Origin: Thioclava sp. ES.031
GTDB lineage: Bacteria; Pseudomonadota; Alphaproteobacteria; Rhodobacterales; Rhodobacteraceae
DNA: 64,000 nucleotides
Assembly: GCF_002563775.1 (NCBI RefSeq)
Contig: NZ_PDJO01000001.1
Location: 2,978,501-3,042,500, forward strand
Reading direction: 5' to 3'
Part shown: piece after piece, positions 1 to 9,421 of the stretch
Layout of the letters: every line of letters starts with the position of its first letter
Numbering within the stretch: position 1 is the first letter of the stretch
Program-made: the position numbers and the translations under genes
Notes under the pieces: model-generated
Seen by the model: the letters and a program-made list of their open reading frames with translations, nothing else
Databases searched by the model: none
Told to the model about the DNA's origin: nothing

Positions 1-1173
1 GATCTCGACGCCGGAGACGCCCTTGCGGCCCAGCACTTTCGCGATGCCGCGCCCTTCGAGCACGCGCACGCCGCGCGCCTTCACGGCTTCGGGCAGCGCG
101 CCATGGGTTTCCTCGCGCGCATCGACCACGGCCGAGACCGTCAGCCCCGCATCGAGGATCGCGAGCGCCGTGCGATAGGCGTCGTCATTGTTGGTCACGA
201 GCACCGTGCGATCGCCGGGCGAAACCGCCCAGTTCACGATGTAATCGCGCACCGCCGAGGCCAGCATCACGCCGGGCACGTCGTTGCCAGCGAAGGCAAG
301 GGGACGTTCGATCGCGCCGGTCGCGGTGATCGTGTGGCCCGCACGGATGCGCCAGAGACGGTGGCGCGGACGGCCATCGCCGGGGGTGGTGTCGGCGAGG
401 TTCTCGTAGCCGATGACATAGCCATGATCGTGCAGACCCGCCGCCATCAGGCGGGTGCGCATCGTGACATTCTCCATCGAGGACAGCTCGACCAGCGCGC
501 TGTCGATCCAGTTCTGCGCGTCGTGACCGTCGATCTGACCGCCATCGACCGGCGTACGCCCGCCCCAGTTCGGGGTCTGCTCGATCAGCCAGACTCGCTT
601 GCCCGCGCGGCCCTCTTTCAGCGCTGCGGCAAGGCCCGCCACACCGCCGCCCACGACGAGCACGTCGCAATGGGCGTAGACCTGTTCGTAGCGATCGGGG
701 TCGGCCTCTTTCGGCACGCCGCCAAGACCTGCGGACTTGCGGATGATCGGCTCGAACAGATGCTTCCACGCAGCCCGCGGCGCCATGAAGGTCTTGTAGT
801 AGAAACCCGCGGGCAGGAATTTGTAGAAAGTGTTGTTGATCTCGCCGATATCGAAGTCGAGCGACGGCCAGTGGTTCTGGCTGGTGGTCTCGGCCCCCTC
901 GAACAGCTCGGTCGTGGTGGTGCGTTGATCGGGCTCGAACCGCGCGTTACGGCCCAGACCGACGAGCGCGTTCGGCTCTTCCGCGCCAGACGCCACGATG
1001 CCGCGCGGGCGGTGATACTTGAACGACCGGCCCACCATGACCTGACCGCCGCCCAAGAGCGCCGAGGCCAGCGTATCGCCCGCAAAGCCGCGCATCGGCT
1101 TGCCGTTGAAGGTGAAGGCGAGCGGTTTCGCGCGGTCGATCAGACGACCACCCTTGGAAAGACGCGTGCTCAT
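1..1173 (-). CDS. soxA: Sarcosine oxidase subunit alpha (N-terminal part, runs off left edge)
   Basis: Largest subunit of heterotetrameric sarcosine oxidase, which demethylates sarcosine to glycine with transfer of the methyl group to tetrahydrofolate. About 390 N-terminal residues are present; the family is near 1000 residues, so most of the gene lies left of the window. Visible are the N-terminal [2Fe-2S]-type fold region typical of the family (FNGKPMRGFAGDTLASALL) and an FAD/NAD dinucleotide motif, VVGGGVAGLAAA, near residue 175. The ATG overlaps the soxD stop (ATGA), indicating translational coupling. The gene order soxB-soxD-soxA is the standard one. Confidence 0.93.
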   Translation of the reverse strand, partial: MSTRLSKGGRLIDRAKPLAFTFNGKPMRGFAGDTLASALLGGGQVMVGRSFKYHRPRGIVASGAEEPNALVGLGRNARFEPDQRTTTTELFEGAETTSQNHWPSLDFDIGEINNTFYKFLPAGFYYKTFMAPRAAWKHLFEPIIRKSAGLGGVPKEADPDRYEQVYAHCDVLVVGGGVAGLAAALKEGRAGKRVWLIEQTPNWGGRTPVDGGQIDGHDAQNWIDSALVELSSMENVTMRTRLMAAGLHDHGYVIGYENLADTTPGDGRPRHRLWRIRAGHTITATGAIERPLAFAGNDVPGVMLASAVRDYIVNWAVSPGDRTVLVTNNDDAYRTALAILDAGLTVSAVVDAREETHGALPEAVKARGVRVLEGRGIAKVLGRKGVSGVEI

Positions 1174-1493
1174 TTATAGCCCTCCCAGTCGGGGCGTTTC
1201 GCTTTGATCTTCGCGATCACATCGGCGGGGGGCTCGGTGGTCTGCGCCTTGTAGGTGGTGAAAACCTCGAGCGTGTTGGTGTCGCGCGCAGCCAGGAACC
1301 ACTTGCCGCAGCCATAGGCATGCCGCCAGCGTTCGAAATGGACGCCTTTCGGGTTCTTGCGGGCGAACAGGTAGCCCTCGAACTCGTCATCCGACGAGCC
1401 CGGGCCGAAGCGCTTGAGATGCGCCTCGCCGCCCGGGGCGAATTCGGTTTCCTCGGCGGTGACGCCGCAGCAGGGACAGGTGAGGGTCAGCAT
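1170..1493 (-). CDS. soxD: Sarcosine oxidase subunit delta
   Basis: Small zinc-binding subunit of sarcosine oxidase, 107 residues, close to the usual family length. The N-terminus MLTLTCPCCG carries the Cys pair, with a further Cys and His near residues 60-63 (HAYGCGKWF), matching the Zn site of the family. An upstream in-frame start at 1586 was not chosen, because the ATG at 1493 has a GAGGTG ribosome site at good spacing and begins the conserved sequence. It sits 70 bases after soxB and overlaps soxA by four bases. Confidence 0.95.
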   Translation of the reverse strand: MLTLTCPCCGVTAEETEFAPGGEAHLKRFGPGSSDDEFEGYLFARKNPKGVHFERWRHAYGCGKWFLAARDTNTLEVFTTYKAQTTEPPADVIAKIKAKRPDWEGYK

Positions 1494-1563
1494 TTGGGAT
1501 GCACCTCGCAGTTGGAGAGCGCCGGGAGGGATTTGCAGCAGGTCGAAAGGGAGGTCGTCTTCA

Positions 1564-2808
1564 TCAGTGCGCCACCCCTGCGGCAACGCTTTCGTCGATG
1601 AAGCGGCCTTCCTTGAAACGGTCGAGCCCGAATTGGTCGGTCAGCGGCGAGTGGCCGCGTGCGATCAGCTCGGCCATGCCATAGCCCGAGCCCGGGATCG
1701 CCTTGAACCCGCCCGTGCCCCAGCCGCAATTGACGAAGATGCCCTCGACCGGCGTTTTCGACAGGATGGGCGAGCGGTCGCCGGTCATGTCCACGATGCC
1801 GCCCCATTGGCGCAGCATCTTGAGGCGCGAGATGATCGGGAAGGTCTCGACCAGCGCCCGGGTGGTTTCCTCGACATGGTGCCACGAGCCGCGTTGGGTG
1901 TAGTTGTTGAACCCGTCCGTGCCGCCGCCGATCACCATCTCGCCCTTGTCGGATTGCGACATGTAGCCGTGCACGGTGTTGGCCATCACGACCACGTCCA
2001 TGCAGGGTTTGATCGGCTCGGAGACCCAGGCCTGCAGCGCCACGCTCTCGATCGGCAGACGGAAGCCCGCCATTTCGGCCATGACCGAGGAGTGCCCCGC
2101 GACGACGATGGCGAGCTGTTCGCAGTCGATCTCGCCCTTGCTGGTCGAGATACCCTGCACCTTGCCGCCCTCGGTGCGCACGCCGGTCACTTCGCATTTC
2201 TGGATGATGTCCATGCCCATATCGGAACAGGCCCGCGCATAGCCCCAGGCCACCGCATCGTGCCGCGCCGTGCCGCCGCGTTTTTGCAGCAGCGCGCCCA
2301 GCACCGGGTAGCGCGGCCCGTCGATATTGATGATCGGCACCAGTTCCTTGACCTGCTGAGGCCCAATCCATTCGGTGTCGATCCCTTGCAGGCGGTTGGC
2401 GTGAACAGTGCGCTTGTAGCCGCGCACCTCGTGCTCGGTCTGGCCCAGCATCAGCAGGCCGCGCGGCGAGAACATCACGTTGTAGTTCAGGTCCTGGCTA
2501 AGATCCTCGTAAAGCGCGCGCGCCTTCTCGTAGATCGCGGCCGAGGGATCCTGCAGGTAGTTCGAGCGGATGATCGTGGTGTTGCGGCCCGTATTGCCGC
2601 CGCCCAGCCAGCCTTTCTCGATCACCGCGACATCGGTGATGCCATGCACCTTGCCGAGGTAATAGGCGGTGGCGAGGCCATGCCCGCCCGCCCCTACGAC
2701 GATGACCTTGTAGCGTTTCTTCGGCTCGGGCGAGCGCCAGGCTCGCTCCCAACCGCGATGGAAGCGCATCGCCTCACGCGCAACGGCAAACATCGAATAG
2801 CGTTTCAT
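1564..2808 (-). CDS. soxB: Sarcosine oxidase subunit beta
   Basis: FAD/FMN-bearing catalytic subunit of heterotetrameric sarcosine oxidase, 414 residues, the usual size. A Rossmann dinucleotide motif, VVGAGGHGLATAYYL, is seen near residue 35, followed by the GNTGRNTTIIRSNY segment typical of SoxB. The open frame extends far upstream, but the start at 2808 (MKRYSMFAVAREAMRF) is preceded by GGAGGCGC and matches the family N-terminus. It is the first gene of soxBDA; the 192-base gap to the divergent ccmI at 3001 must hold both promoters. Cytoplasmic, acting in glycine betaine and choline breakdown. Confidence 0.95.
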   Translation of the reverse strand: MKRYSMFAVAREAMRFHRGWERAWRSPEPKKRYKVIVVGAGGHGLATAYYLGKVHGITDVAVIEKGWLGGGNTGRNTTIIRSNYLQDPSAAIYEKARALYEDLSQDLNYNVMFSPRGLLMLGQTEHEVRGYKRTVHANRLQGIDTEWIGPQQVKELVPIINIDGPRYPVLGALLQKRGGTARHDAVAWGYARACSDMGMDIIQKCEVTGVRTEGGKVQGISTSKGEIDCEQLAIVVAGHSSVMAEMAGFRLPIESVALQAWVSEPIKPCMDVVVMANTVHGYMSQSDKGEMVIGGGTDGFNNYTQRGSWHHVEETTRALVETFPIISRLKMLRQWGGIVDMTGDRSPILSKTPVEGIFVNCGWGTGGFKAIPGSGYGMAELIARGHSPLTDQFGLDRFKEGRFIDESVAAGVAH

Positions 2809-3000
2809 GAGCGCGCCTCCGAGCAGTCTCGACTCTATCGCCTTTGTGATGGACCGGGGCGGCGGACGAAAGCCCCCCTGTTGCGGCATCGCAGGGAAAA
2901 AAGCGACATGGGCCTGCGACATCGGGTTCCATTCACGCGCTAGACCCTTTCGGCGCGGCCTCATCTCGCCTAAATGGGGAACGAAGGATGAGGAGACGCC

Positions 3001-4572
3001 ATGCTGTTCTGGATTATCGCCGCCGCGCTCGTCGCGGTCATCGCGCTTTTGTTCGCCCTCGCGCTGTTGCGCGGGCGCGGCGAGGACGAGATGGCCCCCG
3101 CCGCCGCTTACGATGTGCAGGTCTATCGTGACCAGCTGCGCGATCTGGAGCGCGACGTCGAACGCGGCGTCACCTCTCGCGAGGAAGCCGACCGCGCGAA
3201 GCTGGAAATTTCGCGCCGGATGCTCGAGGCCGACCGCAAGGCGCAGGCGGGCTCCGATCTGGGCCGTGCGCCGAAAGGGGCGACCATCGCAGTCGTGCTT
3301 GGCGGTGTGGTGATTTTCGGCGGGGCATTCGCGCTTTACGATTACATCGGTCAGGGCGGGTATGAGGACCAGCCAATCGGCGTGCGCCTTGCAGATGCCG
3401 ACAAGCTCTATGACAGCCGCCCCTCGCAGGCCGAGGCCGAGAAGGTCGCGAAAACGCGTGCGACCCCCTCGTCCAATCCCGATCCGCAATTCCTCGCGCT
3501 GATGAAGAAGCTGCGCGAAGCGGTGGCGAAAAAGCCCAACGATCCGAAAGGTCTCGAACTGCTGGCGCGCAACGAGGCAACTCTGGGCAACTTCGATGCC
3601 GCGTGGAAGGCGCAACAGCGTCTCGTCGCGATCAAGGGCGATTCCGCGACGGCGCAGGATTACGCCGAGCTGGGAGACATGATGGCCGTTGCCGCAGGCG
3701 GGATGATCACGCCCGAGGCGGAGAAAGTCTTCGCGACCGCGCTGAAGATGGATCCGAAGAACGGGCTGTCGCTCTATTATGTCGGCCTGATGATGCTGCA
3801 GAACGGGCGTGCCGACCGGGCGTTCCGTTTCTGGGATAGCGCGTTGCGCAACTCGGAGAATAGCGACCCTTGGGTGCCGATGATGCGGCAGGGCATCAAC
3901 GAGCTGGCCTGGCTCGCGGGCGAGAAAGACTACACCCCGCCCAGACCGCGCGGCGCCCCCGGCCCGTCGCAGGCCGATGTCGCGGCGGCGGCGGATATGT
4001 CGCCCGAGGCCCGTCAGGACATGATCCGTTCGATGGTGGAGCGGCTGAACGACCGGCTCGCGCAGGAAGGCGGCAGCGCGGATGATTGGGCACGTCTGAT
4101 TTCGTCGCTGCGCATGATCGGCGAGGTCGACCGCGCCGATGCGATCTATGGCGAAGCGAAGGGCAAATTCGGCTCGCGCCCGGAAGACATGGCGAAGATC
4201 GACGCGGCCCATCAGGCCCCGGCAGGTCAGGCGCTCAAGGACATGGGCGGCGCCCCGGCGGGGCAAAGCGCACCGCAAGCGGCACCCGCCCTGCCGGGCC
4301 CGAGCGCCCAGCAGATGAAGGACGCGCAGTCCATGACGCCCGAGGAGCGCCAGCAGATGATCCAGGGCATGGTCGACGGTCTCTTTGACCGGCTGACCAC
4401 CGACGGCGGCACGCCGCAGGAATGGGCCCGCGTGATCTCGTCGCTCGCGACACTGGGTCAAACGGACCGCGCCAAGGAAGCCTGGGGCGAGGCGCAGCAG
4501 GCGCTGGCCGACAACCCGGACGCGCTGGCTCAGGTCGAGGCGGCGGCGAAATCGGCAGGTGTGGCGGAATGA
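3001..4572 (+). CDS. ccmI: c-type cytochrome biogenesis protein CcmI
   Basis: Membrane component of the cytochrome c maturation system I haem ligation module, which presents apocytochrome c to CcmF/H. The 523-residue protein has a transmembrane segment at residues 2-24, a cytoplasmic loop with the [14 protein letters not shown] signature, a second transmembrane segment near 95-117, then TPR-like helical repeats and two similar C-terminal segments (residues about 330-380 and 440-490, each with the [14 protein letters not shown] motif). This is the extended form seen in Rhodobacterales. The stop overlaps the ruvX start (ATGA). Confidence 0.92.
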   Translation: MLFWIIAAALVAVIALLFALALLRGRGEDEMAPAAAYDVQVYRDQLRDLERDVERGVTSREEADRAKLEISRRMLEADRKAQAGSDLGRAPKGATIAVVLGGVVIFGGAFALYDYIGQGGYEDQPIGVRLADADKLYDSRPSQAEAEKVAKTRATPSSNPDPQFLALMKKLREAVAKKPNDPKGLELLARNEATLGNFDAAWKAQQRLVAIKGDSATAQDYAELGDMMAVAAGGMITPEAEKVFATALKMDPKNGLSLYYVGLMMLQNGRADRAFRFWDSALRNSENSDPWVPMMRQGINELAWLAGEKDYTPPRPRGAPGPSQADVAAAADMSPEARQDMIRSMVERLNDRLAQEGGSADDWARLISSLRMIGEVDRADAIYGEAKGKFGSRPEDMAKIDAAHQAPAGQALKDMGGAPAGQSAPQAAPALPGPSAQQMKDAQSMTPEERQQMIQGMVDGLFDRLTTDGGTPQEWARVISSLATLGQTDRAKEAWGEAQQALADNPDALAQVEAAAKSAGVAE

Positions 4573-5042
4573 TCTGCGAGACGATCGAAGAGTTCGCCGA
4601 AGCGATCCCCCGCATGGGCGGGGTCGCGGGGCTCGATCTGGGCACCAAGACCATCGGCGTCGCGGTGTCCGACGGGCTGCGCTCGGTCGCGACGCCGCTC
4701 TCGACGATCAAACGCAAGAAATTCGGCGTCGATGCCGAGGCGCTTCTGAAGATCGTGGCGGAGCGCGAGCTGAAGGGCCTGATCCTCGGCCTGCCGAAGA
4801 ACATGGACGGGACCGAGGGCGCGCGCTGCCAATCGACCCGTGCCTTCGCCCGCAACCTCACCCGCCTCACCGATCTGCCGATCGGCTATTGGGACGAGCG
4901 GCTGAGCACGGTCGCCGCCGAACGCGCGATGCTGGAGGCCGACATGTCGCGCGCCAAACGCGCCGAGGCGATCGACCACGTCGCGGCCAGCTTCATCCTG
5001 CAAGGCGCGCTGGATCGGCTGCGCTATCTGGGGGCGGCATGA
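4569..5042 (+). CDS. ruvX: Putative pre-16S rRNA nuclease / Holliday junction resolvase RuvX (YqgF)
   Basis: RNase H-fold nuclease, 157 residues, of the YqgF family, known for pre-16S rRNA end processing and named as a resolvase by similarity. [15 protein letters not shown] carries the first catalytic Asp, [12 protein letters not shown] the conserved middle motif, and [11 protein letters not shown] the second acidic motif, with the final Asp in [12 protein letters not shown]. The ATG at 4569 overlaps the ccmI stop. The downstream DUF1289 gene starts four bases before its stop, so the three genes form one translationally coupled unit. Confidence 0.93.
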   Translation: MICETIEEFAEAIPRMGGVAGLDLGTKTIGVAVSDGLRSVATPLSTIKRKKFGVDAEALLKIVAERELKGLILGLPKNMDGTEGARCQSTRAFARNLTRLTDLPIGYWDERLSTVAAERAMLEADMSRAKRAEAIDHVAASFILQGALDRLRYLGAA

Positions 5043-5284
5043 ACAATCCTTCCGACAGCGACGGCATCTGGAAACGCGCCGAGATCGAGAGCCCCTGCGT
5101 CAAGCTCTGCCAGATCCACCCCGAGGCGCGGATCTGCATCGGCTGCTACCGCACGATGGAAGAAATCGGCGCATGGTCGCGGATGACGCCCGAAGCGCGC
5201 CGCGAAGTGATGGCGGAGCTGCCAGAGCGCGCGCCGCAGTTGCGCAAACGCCGGGGCGGACGCGCGGGGCGGCAGGACCGCTGA
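5039..5284 (+). CDS. DUF1289 domain protein
   Basis: An 81-residue protein of the DUF1289 family, whose function is not established. It shows the family cysteine pattern SPCVKLC followed by [11 protein letters not shown], suggesting a small metal site, and a basic C-terminal tail ([13 protein letters not shown]). The start codon overlaps the ruvX stop, making it the last gene of the ccmI-ruvX unit. It ends four bases before the end of the convergent ABC ATPase gene. Confidence 0.88.
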   Translation: MNNPSDSDGIWKRAEIESPCVKLCQIHPEARICIGCYRTMEEIGAWSRMTPEARREVMAELPERAPQLRKRRGGRAGRQDR

Positions 5285-5288
5285 GCGC

Positions 5289-6389
5289 TTAAGCGCCGGC
5301 CTCTTTCGCCGGGAAAACGAAGCAGCGGTCGCGGCGGATCATCAACCACATCGGCGTGCCGGGCTTCGGCAGGAAGACATTGGGGACGCTGGCGCGCAGG
5401 ATCGTGCCGTCGAAATCCATCCGAAACTCGACGAGGCTCTCGCGGCCCAAGAAGCGCGCGCGTTCGACGACGCCACGCGCGGGCGTTCCGTCCTGCGGCG
5501 TCGGGGCCGGGCCGCGCCCTGCCCGGTCGAAATCGATCTTCAGATGCTGCGGGCGGATCACGATGTCGATCTCGGTCCCGTCCGCATGGCCCGGCGTCAG
5601 GAAATCGCCGAAGGGCGTCACGGTCAGCGCGTCCTGCACCTGCCCCTTGAGCACGTTCACATCCGAGAAGAACGCCGCCGCCGCGCGGTCCACCGGCGCG
5701 TTGTAAAGGTTATAAGGGGCGCCGCGCTGCACGATCTTCCCGCCGCGCATCAGCAGAATCTCATCGGCCATCCGCATCGCCTCATGCGGCTCATGCGTGA
5801 CCAGCAGAACGGCCGTGTTTTCCTCTTTCAGAAGCGCCAGCGTCTCGTCGCGGATATCGTCGCGCAGGCGCTCGTCCAGTCCCGAGAAAGGCTCGTCCAT
5901 CAAGAGGATACGCGGTCGTGGCGCCAACGCGCGCGCCAGCGCTACGCGCTGCTGCTCGCCGCCCGAAAGCCCATGCGGATAGCTGTCGCGATGCCGCGTG
6001 AGCCGCACCTTCTCGAGCAATTCCGTCACGCGGGCGCGCTTCGCAGCCGCATCGCCCTTGAGGCCGAAGGCGATATTCTCGGCCACCGTCAGATGCGGAA
6101 ACAGCGCAAAGTCCTGAAACATCAGCCCGATCGCGCGTTGCTCGGGCGGGATGCGGAACACCGTGTCGCAGATCAGCTTGCCATCGACGTAGATCTCGCC
6201 CGTATCCTGCATGTCGACGCCCGCGATCAGCCGCAGCGTCGTCGACTTGCCGCAGCCCGATGGCCCCAGCAGACAGGTCACCTGCCCCGCAGGGATCGCG
6301 AAGGACACGTCATCGACGACGGCCCGCCCGTCGAACACGCGGCCAAGCGCGCGAACTTCGAGGCGCGGAGGGGGTAATTGTGCGCTCAT
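5289..6389 (-). CDS. ABC transporter ATP-binding protein, FbpC/PotA-like
   Basis: A 366-residue ATPase of an importer of the iron(III)/polyamine/sulfate group. It has Walker [10 protein letters not shown] (residues about 43-51), a Q-loop FQDFALFPHL, signature LSGGEQQR, Walker B ILLMDEPFSGLD and H-loop VTHEPHEA, followed by a C-terminal TOBE-like regulatory domain (VIRPQHLKI; GVVERARFLGRESLVEF). FbpC (iron) is the closest match by reading. No permease or binding protein gene is adjacent, so its partners must lie elsewhere. Convergent with the ccmI unit. Confidence 0.85.
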   Translation of the reverse strand: MSAQLPPPRLEVRALGRVFDGRAVVDDVSFAIPAGQVTCLLGPSGCGKSTTLRLIAGVDMQDTGEIYVDGKLICDTVFRIPPEQRAIGLMFQDFALFPHLTVAENIAFGLKGDAAAKRARVTELLEKVRLTRHRDSYPHGLSGGEQQRVALARALAPRPRILLMDEPFSGLDERLRDDIRDETLALLKEENTAVLLVTHEPHEAMRMADEILLMRGGKIVQRGAPYNLYNAPVDRAAAAFFSDVNVLKGQVQDALTVTPFGDFLTPGHADGTEIDIVIRPQHLKIDFDRAGRGPAPTPQDGTPARGVVERARFLGRESLVEFRMDFDGTILRASVPNVFLPKPGTPMWLMIRRDRCFVFPAKEAGA

Positions 6390-6460
6390 ACAGCGAAATC
6401 TCGACCGAAAGTGTCAGGCAATGCAGGGCGGGAGATAACAGCCCCCCGCCCCCCAAGCAA

Positions 6461-6496
6461 GCCCGGTGGGCCCGGCAAGTCCGGCAGACCCGGCTT
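6461..6496. repeat. Four 9-bp imperfect tandem units
   Basis: Units gcccggtgg, gcccggcaa, gtccggcag and acccggctt follow each other with a shared CCGG core. They lie in the 3' flank of the SDR gene and overlap its stop codon, in the gap before the ABC ATPase gene start at 6389. Confidence 0.5.
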
Positions 6497-7274
6497 AGAT
6501 CGAGATGTTGTTCAGCCCGCCATCTAGCATCACGTTCTGCCCGACCATGAACCCAGCATGAACCGAACACATGAAAGCGCAGGTCGCCCCGAATTCCTCG
6601 GGCGTGCCGTAGCGGCCTGCCGGGATCGTCGCCTCGCGCTGCGCCTTCGCCTCTTCGACCGAGATGCCCTTCGCCTTCGCCGCCCCGGTATCGAGCGATA
6701 CCGCGCGGTCGGTCGCGTGCAGTCCCGGCAGCAGGTTGTTGATGTTCACGCCATATTCGGCGACCTGCCGCGAGGTGCCCGCAACGAAGCCCGTCAGGCC
6801 CGAGCGCGCAGAGTTCGACAGGCCAAGCTGCGCGATCGGCGCGCGCACGGATTGCGAGGTGATGTTGACCACCCGCCCCCAGCGCTGCTCGATCATGCCG
6901 GGCAGAACCGCCTGCATCATCGCGATCGGGGCGAGCATGTTCGCATCGAGCGCCGCGATGAAATCGTCACGCGACCAGTCGCGCCAGTTGCCCGGAGGTG
7001 GCCCGCCCGCATTGGTCACCAGAATATCGACCTCGCCCGCTTCGCTCAGCACCGCCGCGCGCCCCTCGGGCGTGGTGATGTCGGCGGCCACGGGCGTCAC
7101 GGTCACGCCAGTCGCAGCCATGATCTCATTCGCGGTCGCGGCCAGCGCATCAGCGCCGCGCGCGTTCAGCACGATCTCGACGCCCGCCTGCGCAAGCGCC
7201 ATCGCGCAGCCCCGTCCAAGCCCTTTCGACCCCGCACATACGATCGCCTTGCGGCCCTTGATCCCAAGATCCAT
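6495..7274 (-). CDS. SDR family oxidoreductase with degenerate active site
   Basis: A 259-residue short-chain dehydrogenase/reductase fold. The cofactor motif CAGSKGLGRG (TGxxxGxG-like), NNAG-equivalent TNAGGPPPG and C-terminal GQNVMLDGG are present. The catalytic Tyr-x-x-x-Lys is missing: counting 13 residues from the active-site serine of NITS falls in SNSAR, with Ser for Tyr and Arg for Lys. A set of SDRs with this change is known; their reaction is not. The ATG at 7274 has GGAGAGGGCG ahead; an earlier in-frame start at 7493 would add an unrelated extension. Confidence 0.85.
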   Translation of the reverse strand: MDLGIKGRKAIVCAGSKGLGRGCAMALAQAGVEIVLNARGADALAATANEIMAATGVTVTPVAADITTPEGRAAVLSEAGEVDILVTNAGGPPPGNWRDWSRDDFIAALDANMLAPIAMMQAVLPGMIEQRWGRVVNITSQSVRAPIAQLGLSNSARSGLTGFVAGTSRQVAEYGVNINNLLPGLHATDRAVSLDTGAAKAKGISVEEAKAQREATIPAGRYGTPEEFGATCAFMCSVHAGFMVGQNVMLDGGLNNISI

Positions 7275-7486
7275 CGCGCCCTCTCCTTTGCTGTCATTCT
7301 CCGGCGTGCTCCGGCAGGGCCCCGCGCGCGAAACGCCGCGCGCCACCCTACCAGCTTCGCCTCGGACAGTAGCTTGCGCGTGGGGGAGGACAAGCGCGCT
7401 GTCGCCGCTTGACCATCGGGAGCGGCCCGCGGTAAGCCGATGCGATCCATCAGTTTCAGACGGCCCGGCAGGGCGAGGGAGAGCGC

Positions 7487-8470
7487 GTGTCAAACCCGAG
7501 CCAGATCGTTCACGTCTTCGAGGCCGAGGATATCTGGGTCACTTCCGGAGCCAATCAGGGCGACGCGCTCAGTCTTGCCGAAGACTGCGAACCCGGCGAC
7601 ATCTATCAGCTTCATCGCGCCGCCAAGCCGCGTCGGCTCGTGCTGGCCCAGCACGGGGCCGCGCCGATCGTGGCGCAGGGCTCCGAGATCGGCGCGCCGG
7701 GCGATGCGCTCGCGCTGATCGCGCGGCACCTGCTGATCACGCCCGAGGGCGACACGGTCGACATCCTGATGATCCAGCACGACGCAACGGACGCGCTTTA
7801 TGCGCTGCCGCTTTCGCCAATGGCGGCGCGCTTCGATTACACGCTGCTGGAAGCCAGCGAAGATCCCGGCGAGGCGCTTCTGTCGGACCTCGTCTGCGTG
7901 GCCTTCACGACCGGCACGATGATCACACTGGCGGGCGGCGCGCAGATGCCGATCGAGCAACTGACGCCGGGCGCGCGCGTGCTGACCCGCGACAATGGCC
8001 CGCAACCGGTGAAGCTGGTGGCAAAGGCGACGATGCGCGCGCTGGGGTCCTTCGCGCCGGTCGTGATTTCGGCGGGCGTTCTGGGCAATGAGGGCGATCT
8101 GGTGATCTCGCCCCATCACCGCGTGTTCCTTTATCGCCGCGGCGTGCACAAGCTGGGCGACACGTCGGAAATCCTCGTGCAGGCCAAGCACCTCGTCGAT
8201 GGCGAGAATGTCTGGCAGCGCGAAGGCGGTTTCGTGGATTACTACGCGCTGGTCTTCGACCGGCACGAGATCATCTATGCCGAGGGTATCCCGGTGGAGA
8301 GCCTGATGGTCTCGGAGGCGACGCTCTCGCTCCTGCCCGAGGAACTGGGCCGCGAGATCTCGAACCGCCTGCCCGACCTCGCCCATCGTCAGCATTTCGG
8401 CACGGAAGCCACGCGCGAGTTGCTGGACCGGATCGGGCGCGAGAAGCTGTTCCGCAAGCGCAAGGACTGA
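7487..8470 (+). CDS. Hint-domain (Hedgehog/intein-type) protein
   Basis: A 327-residue protein with an N-terminal region of about 130 residues and a Hint_2-type domain from about 137 to 290. Recognisable motifs are FTTGTMITLAGG, a GARVLTRDNG turn, SPHHRVFL with the block-B-like histidines, and a closing EGIPVESLM segment. The Cys normally next to the Phe of the CFxxGT start is replaced by Ala139; a Cys lies at 137, so self-splicing chemistry is doubtful. The start is GTG after a GCGAGGGAGAG ribosome site. Such proteins are common in Rhodobacterales with unknown role. Confidence 0.8.
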   Translation: MSNPSQIVHVFEAEDIWVTSGANQGDALSLAEDCEPGDIYQLHRAAKPRRLVLAQHGAAPIVAQGSEIGAPGDALALIARHLLITPEGDTVDILMIQHDATDALYALPLSPMAARFDYTLLEASEDPGEALLSDLVCVAFTTGTMITLAGGAQMPIEQLTPGARVLTRDNGPQPVKLVAKATMRALGSFAPVVISAGVLGNEGDLVISPHHRVFLYRRGVHKLGDTSEILVQAKHLVDGENVWQREGGFVDYYALVFDRHEIIYAEGIPVESLMVSEATLSLLPEELGREISNRLPDLAHRQHFGTEATRELLDRIGREKLFRKRKD

Positions 8471-8601
8471 GCGCGGAGGGGGCGCTGCCCCCGCTCTTTT
8501 CTGCCCTGCGCTTCCGCTTCGGGCGTTCTGCGGGGCGTCCTTCCACTGGAAGGCCGCTGATCCCGCCTCACCCCCCGGGATATTTTCATCAAGAAGAAGA
8601 C
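8471..8601. repeat. Convergent gene-end repeat, copy A
   Basis: Lies between the convergent Hint and hisN stops. It has the hairpin GGGGGC-GCT-GCCCCC (8478-8492) and, further on, CCCCCCGGGATATTT followed by an AAGAAGAAG tract. The same two modules recur at 50186-50248. Probably a dispersed bidirectional terminator element. Confidence 0.7.
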
Positions 8602-8602
8602 G

Positions 8603-9421
8603 TTAGCCGTTCAGCACTTCGAGTGCGGCTGCGTGAATCTCGGGCGACGCGGCAGCAAGCACCTGTCCGCCGCGATGGGCCGGACCGCCCTGCCAGTTGG
8701 TCACAAGGCCGCCCGCCGCCTCGATCACGGCGATGGGAGCCGCGACGTCATAGGGCTGCAGACCCGCCTCGACGACCAGGTCGATCTGACCGGCGGCGAG
8801 CAGCGCATAGGCGTAGCAATCCATCCCGTAGCGCGTCAGCCGCACCTGCTGCGAAAGCCGCGCGAAGGCCGCGCCTTCATCGGGCGTGCCGACTTCGGGG
8901 AATGTGGTGAAAAGCGTCGCGCTGTCGAGGCCGCGCCCGGAGCGCACGCCGAGATCGCGCCCGCCATGCGGCCCCTCGAGCGTCGCGCGCCCGAAACCGC
9001 CGGTGAAACGCTCTCCGATATAGGGCTGGTCGATCACGCCCATCATCGGCGCGCCGGGACCATCCGCTTCCTCGGCACAAAGGGCAATCAACACGCCCCA
9101 GGTCGGCGTGCCCGAAAGGTAGCCGCGCGTGCCGTCGATCGGGTCGAGCACCCAGGTCAGGCCACTCTCGCCACGGGTCACGCCATGTTCTTCGCCATAG
9201 ATGCCGTCTTGCGGGCGGCGCTCCGCGATCAGGGCACGCATCGCGGCCTCGGCGGAGCGGTCGGCCTCGGTCACCGGATCGAAACCACCTTTGAGCTTGT
9301 TATCCGCACTGATCCCGCCCGCGGGCCGGAACTGCGCCAGGGTCTCGCGACGGGCGCAATCGGCAAGGTCATTGGCCAGCGCGGCGAGCGCCGCGCGGGT
9401 ATCGGTATCGAGATCAAGCAT
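8603..9421 (-). CDS. hisN: Inositol monophosphatase family protein, probable histidinol-phosphatase
   Basis: A 272-residue Mg-dependent phosphatase of the IMPase family. Metal-binding motifs are GEEHG (Glu77-78), DPIDGTRGY (Asp93, Asp96) and PYDVAAPIAVIEAAGG near the C-terminus, the last being the WDxxA motif in altered form. The overall sequence, with TEADRSAE at the N-terminus, resembles the HisN type that dephosphorylates L-histidinol phosphate in histidine synthesis; inositol phosphatase activity cannot be excluded. It is monocistronic and convergent with the Hint gene. Confidence 0.82.
   Translation of the reverse strand: MLDLDTDTRAALAALANDLADCARRETLAQFRPAGGISADNKLKGGFDPVTEADRSAEAAMRALIAERRPQDGIYGEEHGVTRGESGLTWVLDPIDGTRGYLSGTPTWGVLIALCAEEADGPGAPMMGVIDQPYIGERFTGGFGRATLEGPHGGRDLGVRSGRGLDSATLFTTFPEVGTPDEGAAFARLSQQVRLTRYGMDCYAYALLAAGQIDLVVEAGLQPYDVAAPIAVIEAAGGLVTNWQGGPAHRGGQVLAAASPEIHAAALEVLNG

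Noticed and set aside
1564..4461. A 965-codon minus-strand frame covering soxB and the antisense of ccmI
   Set aside because: Only the part from 2808 matches a known protein; the rest is the complement of ccmI, a common effect of high GC.
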